This document shows, piece by piece, positions 54,087-61,233 of a DNA stretch of 64,000 nucleotides; the stretch's first letter is position 1; each line of letters starts with the position of its first letter. Source of the DNA: Fluviicola sp. (lineage in GTDB: Bacteria; Bacteroidota; Bacteroidia; Flavobacteriales_D; Crocinitomicaceae); assembly GCA_002734085.1 (NCBI GenBank), contig NVXV01000015.1, positions 1 to 64,000 of the forward strand. The letters are read 5' to 3'. The position numbers were made by a program, and so were the translations under genes. The notes under the pieces are model-generated. The model saw nothing but the letters and a program-made list of their open reading frames with translations, did not search any database and was not told the DNA's origin.

Positions 54087-54439
54087 TCCAATATTTCTTT
54101 CTGGACATCCCAAAACAAGTTCTTGAAATCCTGGATTTGATCGTTCTTGACTACTATTCCTTCCGACTCTAATCTCTCTTGCATCTCTGTTGGAGTTGCG
54201 AAATGCATTTTTCCTGTTAATAATCCATTCCTATTCACTACTCGGTGAGCTGGAACAGACTTGTCACTATGTGAAGCATTCATCGCCCAGCCAACCATAC
54301 GGCTTGATTTTGGAGTCCCCAAGGCTTTGGCAATACTCCCATAACTTGTTACTCTTCCTGGTGGCACCAATTTTACAATTTCAAATACGCTTTTAAAAAA
54401 GTCTTGATGTTTTTCGCTATGTTTTTGTGTTGTGCTCAT
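54083..54439 (-). CDS. Alkyltransferase-like protein (ATL)
   Basis: 118 residues, the small domain of O6-methylguanine methyltransferases: [17 protein letters not shown], then [30 protein letters not shown]. The active Cys of the PCHR motif is replaced by Ala (PAHRVV). It therefore cannot transfer the alkyl group. ATL proteins bind alkylated guanine and pass it to nucleotide excision repair. The gene starts next to the end of trmB (they share one base). Confidence 0.88.
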   Translation of the reverse strand: MSTTQKHSEKHQDFFKSVFEIVKLVPPGRVTSYGSIAKALGTPKSSRMVGWAMNASHSDKSVPAHRVVNRNGLLTGKMHFATPTEMQERLESEGIVVKNDQIQDFKNLFWDVQKEILD

Positions 54440-55116
54440 TAGTTAATATAGAATTGACAGTATTTAATTTGGTGTCCTCTTTGTGTGAAGAGTTCTTCGT
54501 AATGTGTTTTGATATGTAAAATATCTTTTATGTTGTCAGGCATTTTCTGAATGTCATTATATAGATCCCATGTGAAATAGGTGCAGTTATATCCGTGTTC
54601 TTTTATCTCATTTTCAGTTGATTCAAATAAAACATCACTATCTGTTTTTAAATGAATGATTCCGCCTGGTTTTAAAATCTTTCTGTATCGATCAATAAAT
54701 ATTTTTGAAGTGAGCCTTTTATTTGGCTTGTTGGGTTGGGGGTCTGAAAATGTAAGCCAAATCTCATCTACTTCATTCCTATCAAAAAGTTTGTCGATAA
54801 AATCGATTTTTGTTCTTAAAAACACAACATTTTCTATTCCTTCCTCGACACATTGTTTTGCGCCCACCCACATACGAGCGCCTTTTATATCTACTCCTAT
54901 AAAATTTTTATTTGGATATTTCTTCGCTAAACCAACTGCATATTCTCCTTTGCCACATCCAAGTTCTAAGGTGATGGGATTATCGTTTTTAAAAATGGCT
55001 TTATTCCAGTTGCCTTTATAGTCGACTGCGCCATTTTTAATTTCTTCCATTGATGGTTCAAGTACATGCTCCATCTTTTTCATTTCTGCAAAACGAAATA
55101 GTTTATTCTTACTCAT
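54439..55116 (-). CDS. trmB: tRNA (guanine-N7)-methyltransferase
   Basis: 225 residues: ITLELGCGKGEYAVGLAKKYPNKNFIGVDIKGARM (SAM-binding motif near 50), and IWLTFSDPQPNKPNKRL, the TrmB hallmark near 118. It methylates G46 of tRNAs at N7. It is divergent from the glycosyltransferase gene, with 44 bases between the chosen starts. Confidence 0.94.
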   Translation of the reverse strand: MSKNKLFRFAEMKKMEHVLEPSMEEIKNGAVDYKGNWNKAIFKNDNPITLELGCGKGEYAVGLAKKYPNKNFIGVDIKGARMWVGAKQCVEEGIENVVFLRTKIDFIDKLFDRNEVDEIWLTFSDPQPNKPNKRLTSKIFIDRYRKILKPGGIIHLKTDSDVLFESTENEIKEHGYNCTYFTWDLYNDIQKMPDNIKDILHIKTHYEELFTQRGHQIKYCQFYIN

Positions 55117-55160
55117 TTTTGTTAACTTGGTACTGCAAAAATAGAAATCTTCTTGTTGAA

Positions 55161-56153
55161 GTGTTAGAATCTCGTGTAAATTCCATTAAGCGAAAACGTA
55201 TTTTGCTGAGTCCCTTGAATTGGGGTTTGGGGCATGTGACACGTACTATTCCTGTCATTCAGACTTTTCTTAAGCATGAAAACGAAGTGATTATTTGTTG
55301 CGATGCGAATCAAGAAGAAATCTATAGAAATTATTTTCCAGAACTATGGTATGTCCGACATAAGGGTTACCCTTTTTCTTTTAAAGGTAAAGGAAATTGG
55401 TCGCTGGACATCATGCGCAACTTTTTTTCCTTGAACATATTCTTGTCAGATGAGAAAAAGCGAGTGGAGGATTTAGTTGAGAAATTCAACCCAGATATTG
55501 TTGTGTCTGATCAGCGTTTCGGTTTTCGTTCGAATAAGGTGAAGAGCATTATAGTTTCACATCAGCTAAACTTACCTTTGAGTAGTCTAAATATAGCCGG
55601 GAAGCTACTGAACAGGAAAATGCTTAATAAGTTTGATGAAATCTGGATTCCTGATAATATAGACAAACCCCTCAGCGGTAACTTGAGTAAAGGTGCAAAT
55701 TCTAAGTCTTTCTTTATAGGGTCGTGCTCTCGTTTTCATTATGATGCAATTGATAAGTTCCTGCCTCGTGAAAAAACGTACAAATATCTGGGTATTATTA
55801 GTGGGCCACCCCCTTATTCCAATATGTTTCTTGAGTTACTCATTCAAAAATTTTTGATTCTTGAAGAAAGGTGTGCCATTATTTCTCCAATTAATAATGA
55901 GCTAGATTGTGAAAAAATTGATTTTTATTTCAGACCTGATCATGACTCATTTTTGGAAGTGCTTTTAAAGAGTGATACTGTAATAAGTCGTTCTGGTTAT
56001 TCGACGTTGATGGATATTAATGAAACTGGAAATAAAGCGATTTTAATTCCGACAAAAGGACAAAAAGAACAAATCTATTTAGCCAAACATCTGAAAACAA
56101 ATAATTCTTGGAGGTTCTGCAGCGAGCAGGAGTTTAGGGATTTACGTTTGTGA
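55161..56153 (+). CDS. Glycosyltransferase (MurG/GT28-like)
   Basis: Start set to the GTG at 55161, giving VLESRVNSIKRKRILLSPLNWGLGHVTRT; longer forms run back into trmB on the other strand. About 330 residues. The N-terminal ILLSPLNWGLGHVTRTIPVIQTFLKHENEVIICC and the C-terminal SRSGYSTLMDINETGNKAILIPTKGQKEQIYLAKHL are the donor-binding features of GT-B enzymes of the MurG/UGT type. The acceptor is unknown, probably a lipid or envelope sugar. The region 56154-56397 downstream shows no gene. Confidence 0.8.
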   Translation: MLESRVNSIKRKRILLSPLNWGLGHVTRTIPVIQTFLKHENEVIICCDANQEEIYRNYFPELWYVRHKGYPFSFKGKGNWSLDIMRNFFSLNIFLSDEKKRVEDLVEKFNPDIVVSDQRFGFRSNKVKSIIVSHQLNLPLSSLNIAGKLLNRKMLNKFDEIWIPDNIDKPLSGNLSKGANSKSFFIGSCSRFHYDAIDKFLPREKTYKYLGIISGPPPYSNMFLELLIQKFLILEERCAIISPINNELDCEKIDFYFRPDHDSFLEVLLKSDTVISRSGYSTLMDINETGNKAILIPTKGQKEQIYLAKHLKTNNSWRFCSEQEFRDLRL

Positions 56154-56397
56154 TGGTGATGTTAGGTGTTACTTCTTAAGATAATTGATTGGGTAAAAGC
56201 GTCTCCATATTCCTATGGCGTCACCTCGAGTGAAGCGAAAGGTCGCCTAAATCTTACTACTACCTCCAATCCAACTCATCCTAATGCCTCAAAATCAATG
56301 CAAAACACATCCAAACGAACCTTTTCTAACGTTCATTGTTTATGAAATGTAAGGTAGAGTGTAATTTAACGACTAAAAACTTGCTAAACATAATATT

Positions 56398-57090
56398 ATG
56401 ACAACTGAGACAACAAAGTTATGGCATATAGATGCGATTAAGTTATTGGAAGGTATTCCTTATGAGGATAAAGTACAATTTGAAAAATTAGTTGTTACCA
56501 CAAGTCATAAAAAGAATGATCTTATATTCAAGACGGGAGATGCCTCTGAAAAAGTTTTTTTTGTTGCTTCTGGTCGAGTGAAGATTGGGAAAAACGCAGA
56601 TAACAGCAAAGAATGCATCAAGAGAGTAGTTCACGAAGGCGAAGTATTCGGAGAGTTAGGTGTGATTGATAATAAGCACAATGAAGAAAGAAACAATTTC
56701 GCCCAGGTCATGGAGCACGATACCGTTATTTGTTCGATGACTCACGAGAATTTTAAAATTATTCTACAAAAATATCCAAAACTGAAAGATCGATTGATCC
56801 AAAGTATAATTGCGAATTTTAAACGCATTGATGCACGACTAGAGTCTATCATGTTCAAAGATGCCCGTACAAGATTAGTAGAATTCATCAAGGAATTAGC
56901 GGATGATTTAGGGATGCCAGTAGGGCATGAAATGCTGATTAAGCACCGATTAACACATCAGGAGATAGCAAATATCACAGCAATTTCACGACAAAAGATT
57001 ACAACATTGTTGAATGAATTGAAGCAGGAAGGAGTTATCCATCTAGAGAGAAAGTCTTTGTTGGTGCATGATATGAAGCTTTTAAAGTAA
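56398..57090 (+). CDS. Crp/Fnr-family transcriptional regulator
   Basis: 230 residues. A cyclic-nucleotide-binding beta roll (about 20-125, NDLIFKTGDASEKVFFVASGRVKIG, then EGEVFGELGVID) is followed by a helical linker and a winged helix (LTHQEIANITAISRQKITTLLNELKQEGVI). No Cys cluster for iron-sulfur is seen. The ligand and targets are unknown. It stands alone, with truA 371 bases on. Confidence 0.9.
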   Translation: MTTETTKLWHIDAIKLLEGIPYEDKVQFEKLVVTTSHKKNDLIFKTGDASEKVFFVASGRVKIGKNADNSKECIKRVVHEGEVFGELGVIDNKHNEERNNFAQVMEHDTVICSMTHENFKIILQKYPKLKDRLIQSIIANFKRIDARLESIMFKDARTRLVEFIKELADDLGMPVGHEMLIKHRLTHQEIANITAISRQKITTLLNELKQEGVIHLERKSLLVHDMKLLK

Positions 57091-57440
57091 ATTTTTAGAC
57101 TTTAAGATTTTAGGACATTAAGATGTTAAGACTTTAAAGTTTCAAATTGATAGCTTTTAATTAAATAAAACCAAAGGTTTTTTTGCTACAGGTTTCAATC
57201 CGTGGACAAAAGGTAATTAGGTGAATCTCATTTTTGCTTGACTTTTTGTGGTTCCTGAGCTTTTAAATTTAATTATTTGATAATGTCGAAGGACAAAAAT
57301 CATGACAAAATAAGTTCCTTTCGAGATTTAGTTTTTAAATGAATTTGCTCAAGATGAGATGTTAAGCCGTGAGACACGCTTCTTTGCAAGTCCTGTCTTA
57401 GTGTCTTAAAATCTCAATATCTTAATGTCCAAAAATCAAT
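57091..57440. repeat. Intergenic repeat with inverted ends
   Basis: The stretch between the Crp-like gene and truA begins with AGATTTTAGGACATTAAGATG (57105-57125 region) and ends with the complement of the same kind (TCAATATCTTAATGTCC near 57412-57428). AT-rich 'ttaaga' heptamers fill both ends. It looks like a non-coding, MITE-like or spacer repeat. Inside I see no gene. Confidence 0.5.
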
Positions 57441-57461
57441 ATTTACGTACCTTTGTTTCTC

Positions 57462-58208
57462 ATGGAGCAGAGGTATTTTTTTGAGTGTGCATACGATGGT
57501 ACTGATTTTAGTGGTTGGCAAAGACAACCGAATGCTGAAACGGTACAGCAGACCATTGAGTTGATGTTGTCAAGACGCTTTAAGAACACTACTATTCCTA
57601 TTCTTGGTTGCGGGAGGACGGATGCAGGTGTACATGCGAATCAATTCTATTTTCACGTTGATTTACCCAAAAATCTCGACTTGGAGCAATTGAAATACAA
57701 GTTGAATAAAATGCTCCCGACTTCAATTGTTATTTTTGAAGTAATACCTGTTTTGGCTGAACGACATGCGCGATTTGACGCGACTTTTAGGTCTTACAAA
57801 TATTTTATTCATACAAGTAAAAATCCGTTTCAGGATAAGTACAGTTGGTATTTTCCTCACGATTTAAATCTCGAAAAAATGAATCGTGCGGCGCAATTTT
57901 TGGTAGGAGAAAAAGACTTTACTTCTTTTTCAAAACTTCACACGGATGTATTTACCAATATCTGTGATCTATCGAAAGCTGAATGGCGTGAGTTAGATAA
58001 TGACCAAATCGTATTTGAAATTACTGCCAATCGATTTTTAAGAAATATGGTGCGTGCAGTTGTTGGGACGTTGCTGGAAGTTGGTCAGGGTTATATCGAA
58101 CCTGAAATCATTACCGAAATCCTTGAGGCCAAAGATAGATCTCGGGCAGGGGTTTCTGTGCCAGCGAAAGGGTTGTTTTTGAATGAGGTGAAATATCCAT
58201 TTATTTAA
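57462..58208 (+). CDS. truA: tRNA pseudouridine synthase A
   Basis: Start at the ATG at 57462 (MEQRYFFECAYDGTDFSGWQRQ), since the earlier TTG adds only three residues. 248 residues. The catalytic Asp is in GCGRTDAGVHANQFYFHV (near 50), and YFIHTSKNPFQDKYSWYF and FLRNMVRAVVGTLLEVG are family motifs. It modifies U38-U40 in tRNA anticodon arms. A diverged copy of its middle part lies at 59015-59168. Confidence 0.95.
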   Translation: MEQRYFFECAYDGTDFSGWQRQPNAETVQQTIELMLSRRFKNTTIPILGCGRTDAGVHANQFYFHVDLPKNLDLEQLKYKLNKMLPTSIVIFEVIPVLAERHARFDATFRSYKYFIHTSKNPFQDKYSWYFPHDLNLEKMNRAAQFLVGEKDFTSFSKLHTDVFTNICDLSKAEWRELDNDQIVFEITANRFLRNMVRAVVGTLLEVGQGYIEPEIITEILEAKDRSRAGVSVPAKGLFLNEVKYPFI

Positions 58209-58231
58209 AAAGTAGAACTTAGCTATAAATA

Positions 58232-58268
58232 AAAAAAAACGCCATCAGACTTTTGTCCAATGGCGTTG
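58232..58268 (-). terminator. Terminator of the lipoprotein gene
   Basis: The 8-bp stem AACGCCAT / ATGGCGTT (58239-58246, 58261-58268) is followed on the minus strand by a run of nine T. It can also end truA transcripts, though the + strand T-run is weak. Confidence 0.8.
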
Positions 58269-58285
58269 ACTTGTTTAAAGTGTTA

Positions 58286-58930
58286 TTAAATTACACGTAG
58301 TAACCATAGAATTAATAGTATAAGTGCGACTACCAGAAGTAGGTGAATGAGGTTGCCGATGACTCCCCCAAGGTAGCCAAGTAGCCATAAGATAAGAATA
58401 ATGAGTATTATAATCCAAAATAAACTTAGCGCGCCTTCAGCACTTGTGCTGGACTTCATTAGTTTTGTATCTGTGACAGTTTTTTTAATCTTATTAGCTG
58501 TTTCTTTTAAAGATGATTCTTTAAGGTTTGATTTTGTTTTGTGACTGTCCTTAGCGAGATCAGTTTTATTCACGTCTCGAGGAATTTCGGCTTTTTGTTT
58601 TGACTTGTTTTTAACAGCCTCATCATCTTCAATAGACTCCTTGTCTTGAATGTTTTTGTTATTGGTTTCGTCGGTTTGAGAACTGATCTCATCTCCAGAT
58701 AGAGTTAGAGGTTCACTCTTTTTTGGTGGTAGCTCAGTAACCTCATTGTTTTCAGTAGGATTTAGAAATTTGTTATCTGATTTTGAAATGTTGCTACTCT
58801 GTTTTATATTGTTGTGATAAACGTGATACCCATTGGAGTGTTTACGCTTCGTTATTGAGACAGTCCCACATGAGGTGAGGATTATTGAGCCTGTTAAGCA
58901 AATTGAAATAAATGTAAATAATGTTTTCAT
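58286..58930 (-). CDS. Lipoprotein with a small-membrane-protein (lmo0937-like) tail
   Basis: 214 residues. The signal MKTLFTFISICLTGSIILTSCGT is a lipobox (Leu-Thr-Ser-Cys). A long polar, Lys/Asn/Ser-rich linker (40-150) follows. The last 48 residues are two adjoining hydrophobic segments, WIIILIILILWLLGYLGGVIGN and IHLLLVVALILLILWLLRVI, the pattern of the lmo0937/DUF5670 small membrane proteins. A fused lipoprotein-plus-membrane-tail is unusual. No function can be given. Confidence 0.65.
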   Translation of the reverse strand: MKTLFTFISICLTGSIILTSCGTVSITKRKHSNGYHVYHNNIKQSSNISKSDNKFLNPTENNEVTELPPKKSEPLTLSGDEISSQTDETNNKNIQDKESIEDDEAVKNKSKQKAEIPRDVNKTDLAKDSHKTKSNLKESSLKETANKIKKTVTDTKLMKSSTSAEGALSLFWIIILIILILWLLGYLGGVIGNLIHLLLVVALILLILWLLRVI

Positions 58931-59014
58931 AGTTTCGATTTTTTGTTTCAGTAATGTCCTGAATAGTATTCTTCAGGGTATCAATAAAATAATTATTCAT
59001 TTACAAACATCAAA

Positions 59015-59168
59015 ATATTTTTTGATGTAATTCCAGTTTCAGCTGAACGACACGCTCGATTTGGTGTAACTTTTAGGTCTTACGAGTATTTTATTCATGT
59101 AGATAAAAATCGATTTACAACAAGTGCAGTTGGGGTTTCCGTATAAAATAGATTTTAAAAAGATGAAA
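59015..59168 (+). pseudogene. truA fragment (diverged duplicate)
   Basis: The stretch follows truA from about 57737 to 57885. It contains VIPVSAERHARFGVTFRSYEYFIHVDKNRF against VIPVLAERHARFDATFRSYKYFIHTSKNPF in truA, and then decays with frameshifts. Several stretches of identity (for example CTTTTAGGTCTTAC) are at DNA level. It is non-coding now. It sits in the 520-base gap before mraZ together with AT-rich sequence and MraZ-type sites. Confidence 0.85.
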
Positions 59169-59283
59169 CTTTTTTTTGTTTAAAGCATAGGTTCTTTTTA
59201 CGTTCAAATATTCTGTAGTCTCTTGATGAGGTGTTAATCTGTCATGTTAAAATCCACCTATTTATCAACAATTGAATATTATT

Positions 59284-59300
59284 GCCACTTTTTACCACCT
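59284..59300 (-). promoter_or_regulatory. Upstream MraZ-type site, inverted
   Basis: On the minus strand AGGTGGTAAAAAGTGGC carries two GTGG units 10 bases apart, like the proximal pair at 59400-59419 but in opposite orientation, about 110 bases upstream. Confidence 0.45.
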
Positions 59301-59399
59301 AAAAATCAAATCTCAAAATGTATAGTATTAAGGACTTTTGAAAAAAATATTGTAACCTTGTGCGTGTTTAAGGCGTAATAAGTTTTCAACACTTGTATA

Positions 59400-59419
59400 A
59401 AAGTGGTAAAAAGTGGTAA
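59400..59419 (+). promoter_or_regulatory. Tandem MraZ-type operator before mraZ
   Basis: Two exact tandem copies of AAAGTGGTAA lie 34 bases before the mraZ ATG. MraZ binds GTGG-type repeats with one turn spacing in its own promoter in several bacteria. This fits autoregulation of the dcw cluster. Confidence 0.6.
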
Positions 59420-59452
59420 TTTTCCATTATTTTTACACATTATTAACTGTAC

Positions 59453-59914
59453 ATGGCAGGATTAGTAGGAGAATATGAAGTAAGACTGGACGCTAAAGGG
59501 CGTTTCTTATTCCCTTCTCATTTGAGAAGGCAATTATCTCCTGCTGCTCAGGAAAGTTTCATGTTGAACAAAGGTTTTGAAGAGTGCTTAACGCTTTACC
59601 CCATGAATGAATGGGAGAAGTTGAGTGCTTCGTTGAGTAAAATCAACCTCTTCAAACCGAAGAATCGAATGTTCTACCGTTTGTTTCACCAAGGCGCGAA
59701 AGATGTGTCATTGGATAAAACGGGAAGGGTTTTGATTCCAACTGCTCACATGGAACGTGTCGGTCTGAAAAAGGAAGTGATGTTAATCGCTTACAATGAC
59801 AGAATCGAGATCTGGGATAAATCCAAGTACTTCGAAATGATCGAAGGCTCCATGACAGACTTTGCTGATTTGGCAGAGGAGGTAATGGGTGATTTGGAAA
59901 ATGACAACGAATAA
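59453..59914 (+). CDS. mraZ: Transcriptional regulator MraZ
   Basis: 153 residues with two SpoVT/AbrB-type repeats: GEYEVRLDAKGRFLFPSHLRRQL at the start and KDVSLDKTGRVLIPTAHMERVGL near 80. It binds DNA as a ring-forming oligomer and regulates division and cell wall genes. First gene of the dcw cluster, overlapping rsmH by 14 bases. Confidence 0.95.
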   Translation: MAGLVGEYEVRLDAKGRFLFPSHLRRQLSPAAQESFMLNKGFEECLTLYPMNEWEKLSASLSKINLFKPKNRMFYRLFHQGAKDVSLDKTGRVLIPTAHMERVGLKKEVMLIAYNDRIEIWDKSKYFEMIEGSMTDFADLAEEVMGDLENDNE

Positions 59915-60827
59915 CGAAAGTACATACCACGTTCCAGTAATGCTTCAGGAGTGTCTTGAAGGGTTGAATATTCAGCCCGACGGAACTTATATTGATGTAA
60001 CTTTCGGTGGTGGTGGTCATTCCAAAGCGATTTTCGAAAAGTTAAATGATTCGGGTAAGCTTCTCGCGTTCGATCAGGATGTAGATGCGAAACGAAATGT
60101 TTGGGAAGCACCGAATTTCCATTTTATTCCATCCAATTTTGAGTTTTTAAAAAACCACTTGCGCATGATGCGAATTGAGAAAGTGGACGGAATCCTTGCT
60201 GATTTAGGGGTTTCCTCTCATCAGTTCAATGAGCCGGAACGTGGATTTAGTATTCGTTCAAACGAACCATTGGATATGCGCATGAATCAACGCAGTGATC
60301 AATCTGCTTTTCATGTTGTCAACGAATACGAAGAGGATGAATTGATTACTATCATTGGTAAATACGGCGAAGTGAAATCACCACGAAGGGTGGCGCAATT
60401 AATTTGTCAGTCGCGTCAAGGAGCACCCATAAAAACTACTGGAGATTTAGTCGAGGTGTTGAGTAAAATGGCACCCAAATTTAAAGAGAATAGATTTTAT
60501 GCCCAGGTTTTTCAGGCGATTCGAATTGAGGTAAATAATGAAATGAAGGTCCTTGAGTCATTCTTGGAACAAGCTGCTGATGTACTAAAGCCTGGTGGTC
60601 GACTTGTAGTAATGTCTTACCATTCTTTAGAAGATCGATTAGTAAAAAACTTTATGAAACGAGGTCACCTCGATGGATCAATTGAAAAGGATTTTTACGG
60701 AAATGTATTGAAGCCTCTGACGGAAGTAGTGAGGAAGCCTATCACACCGGATGAAGAAGAATTAGAGCGTAATCCGCGTTCTCGTAGTGCTAAACTTAGA
60801 ATTGCAGAACGTAATGAAGGAGAATAG
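59901..60827 (+). CDS. rsmH: 16S rRNA (cytosine-1402-N4)-methyltransferase
   Basis: The start MTTNNESTYHVPVMLQECLEGL at 59901 fits the family better than an upstream ATG. 308 residues. DVTFGGGGHSKAIFEKL is the SAM-binding motif near 32, and LADLGVSSHQFNEPERGFS and VMSYHSLEDRLVKNFMK are RsmH hallmarks. It overlaps mraZ at its start and ftsL at its end, as in most dcw clusters. Confidence 0.96.
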   Translation: MTTNNESTYHVPVMLQECLEGLNIQPDGTYIDVTFGGGGHSKAIFEKLNDSGKLLAFDQDVDAKRNVWEAPNFHFIPSNFEFLKNHLRMMRIEKVDGILADLGVSSHQFNEPERGFSIRSNEPLDMRMNQRSDQSAFHVVNEYEEDELITIIGKYGEVKSPRRVAQLICQSRQGAPIKTTGDLVEVLSKMAPKFKENRFYAQVFQAIRIEVNNEMKVLESFLEQAADVLKPGGRLVVMSYHSLEDRLVKNFMKRGHLDGSIEKDFYGNVLKPLTEVVRKPITPDEEELERNPRSRSAKLRIAERNEGE

Positions 60828-61233
60828 CTACACGGGAAAGAGTAAAGATGATGGGGCTAAAAAGTCTGCCAAAACGAAAAAGAAAAGTCGTTTTTCAAAA
60901 GCTGCAAAAAAGCAGTCGCAGTCGATGGTGCAAATCATGAATGGAGATTTCTTGACGAAAGATTTCTTCTTGAAAAATCTGACGTATATCTTTTTTGTGG
61001 TGTTCCTTTTAATTCTGATGGTTTCGAAAGGGTATTATGTAAGTCAGTTATCTCAAGATATAAGTGATACAGAAGAGGAGCTCGGGGAAATCACTTCGGA
61101 TTATGTCGAAACAAAAGCAAAACTAGAAGAAGAAACAAGAAGAACGCAATTAATAGAAAAGTTAAATCCACTTGGGTTAAAAGAAACAATTAATCCAACG
61201 AAGGTTATTCGCAGAAAAGAGGAGAAAAAATGA
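60814..61233 (+). CDS. ftsL: FtsL-like septum protein
   Basis: Start MKENSYTGKSKDD at 60814, which overlaps the rsmH stop by 14 bases. 139 residues: a basic cytoplasmic head with many Lys (10-40), one membrane segment (about 55-80, NLTYIFFVVFLLILMVSKGYYV), and an acidic coiled-coil domain (ISDTEEELGEITSDYVETKAKLEEE). The topology and place between rsmH and ftsI mark it as FtsL, a divisome scaffold. Confidence 0.85.
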   Translation: MKENSYTGKSKDDGAKKSAKTKKKSRFSKAAKKQSQSMVQIMNGDFLTKDFFLKNLTYIFFVVFLLILMVSKGYYVSQLSQDISDTEEELGEITSDYVETKAKLEEETRRTQLIEKLNPLGLKETINPTKVIRRKEEKK

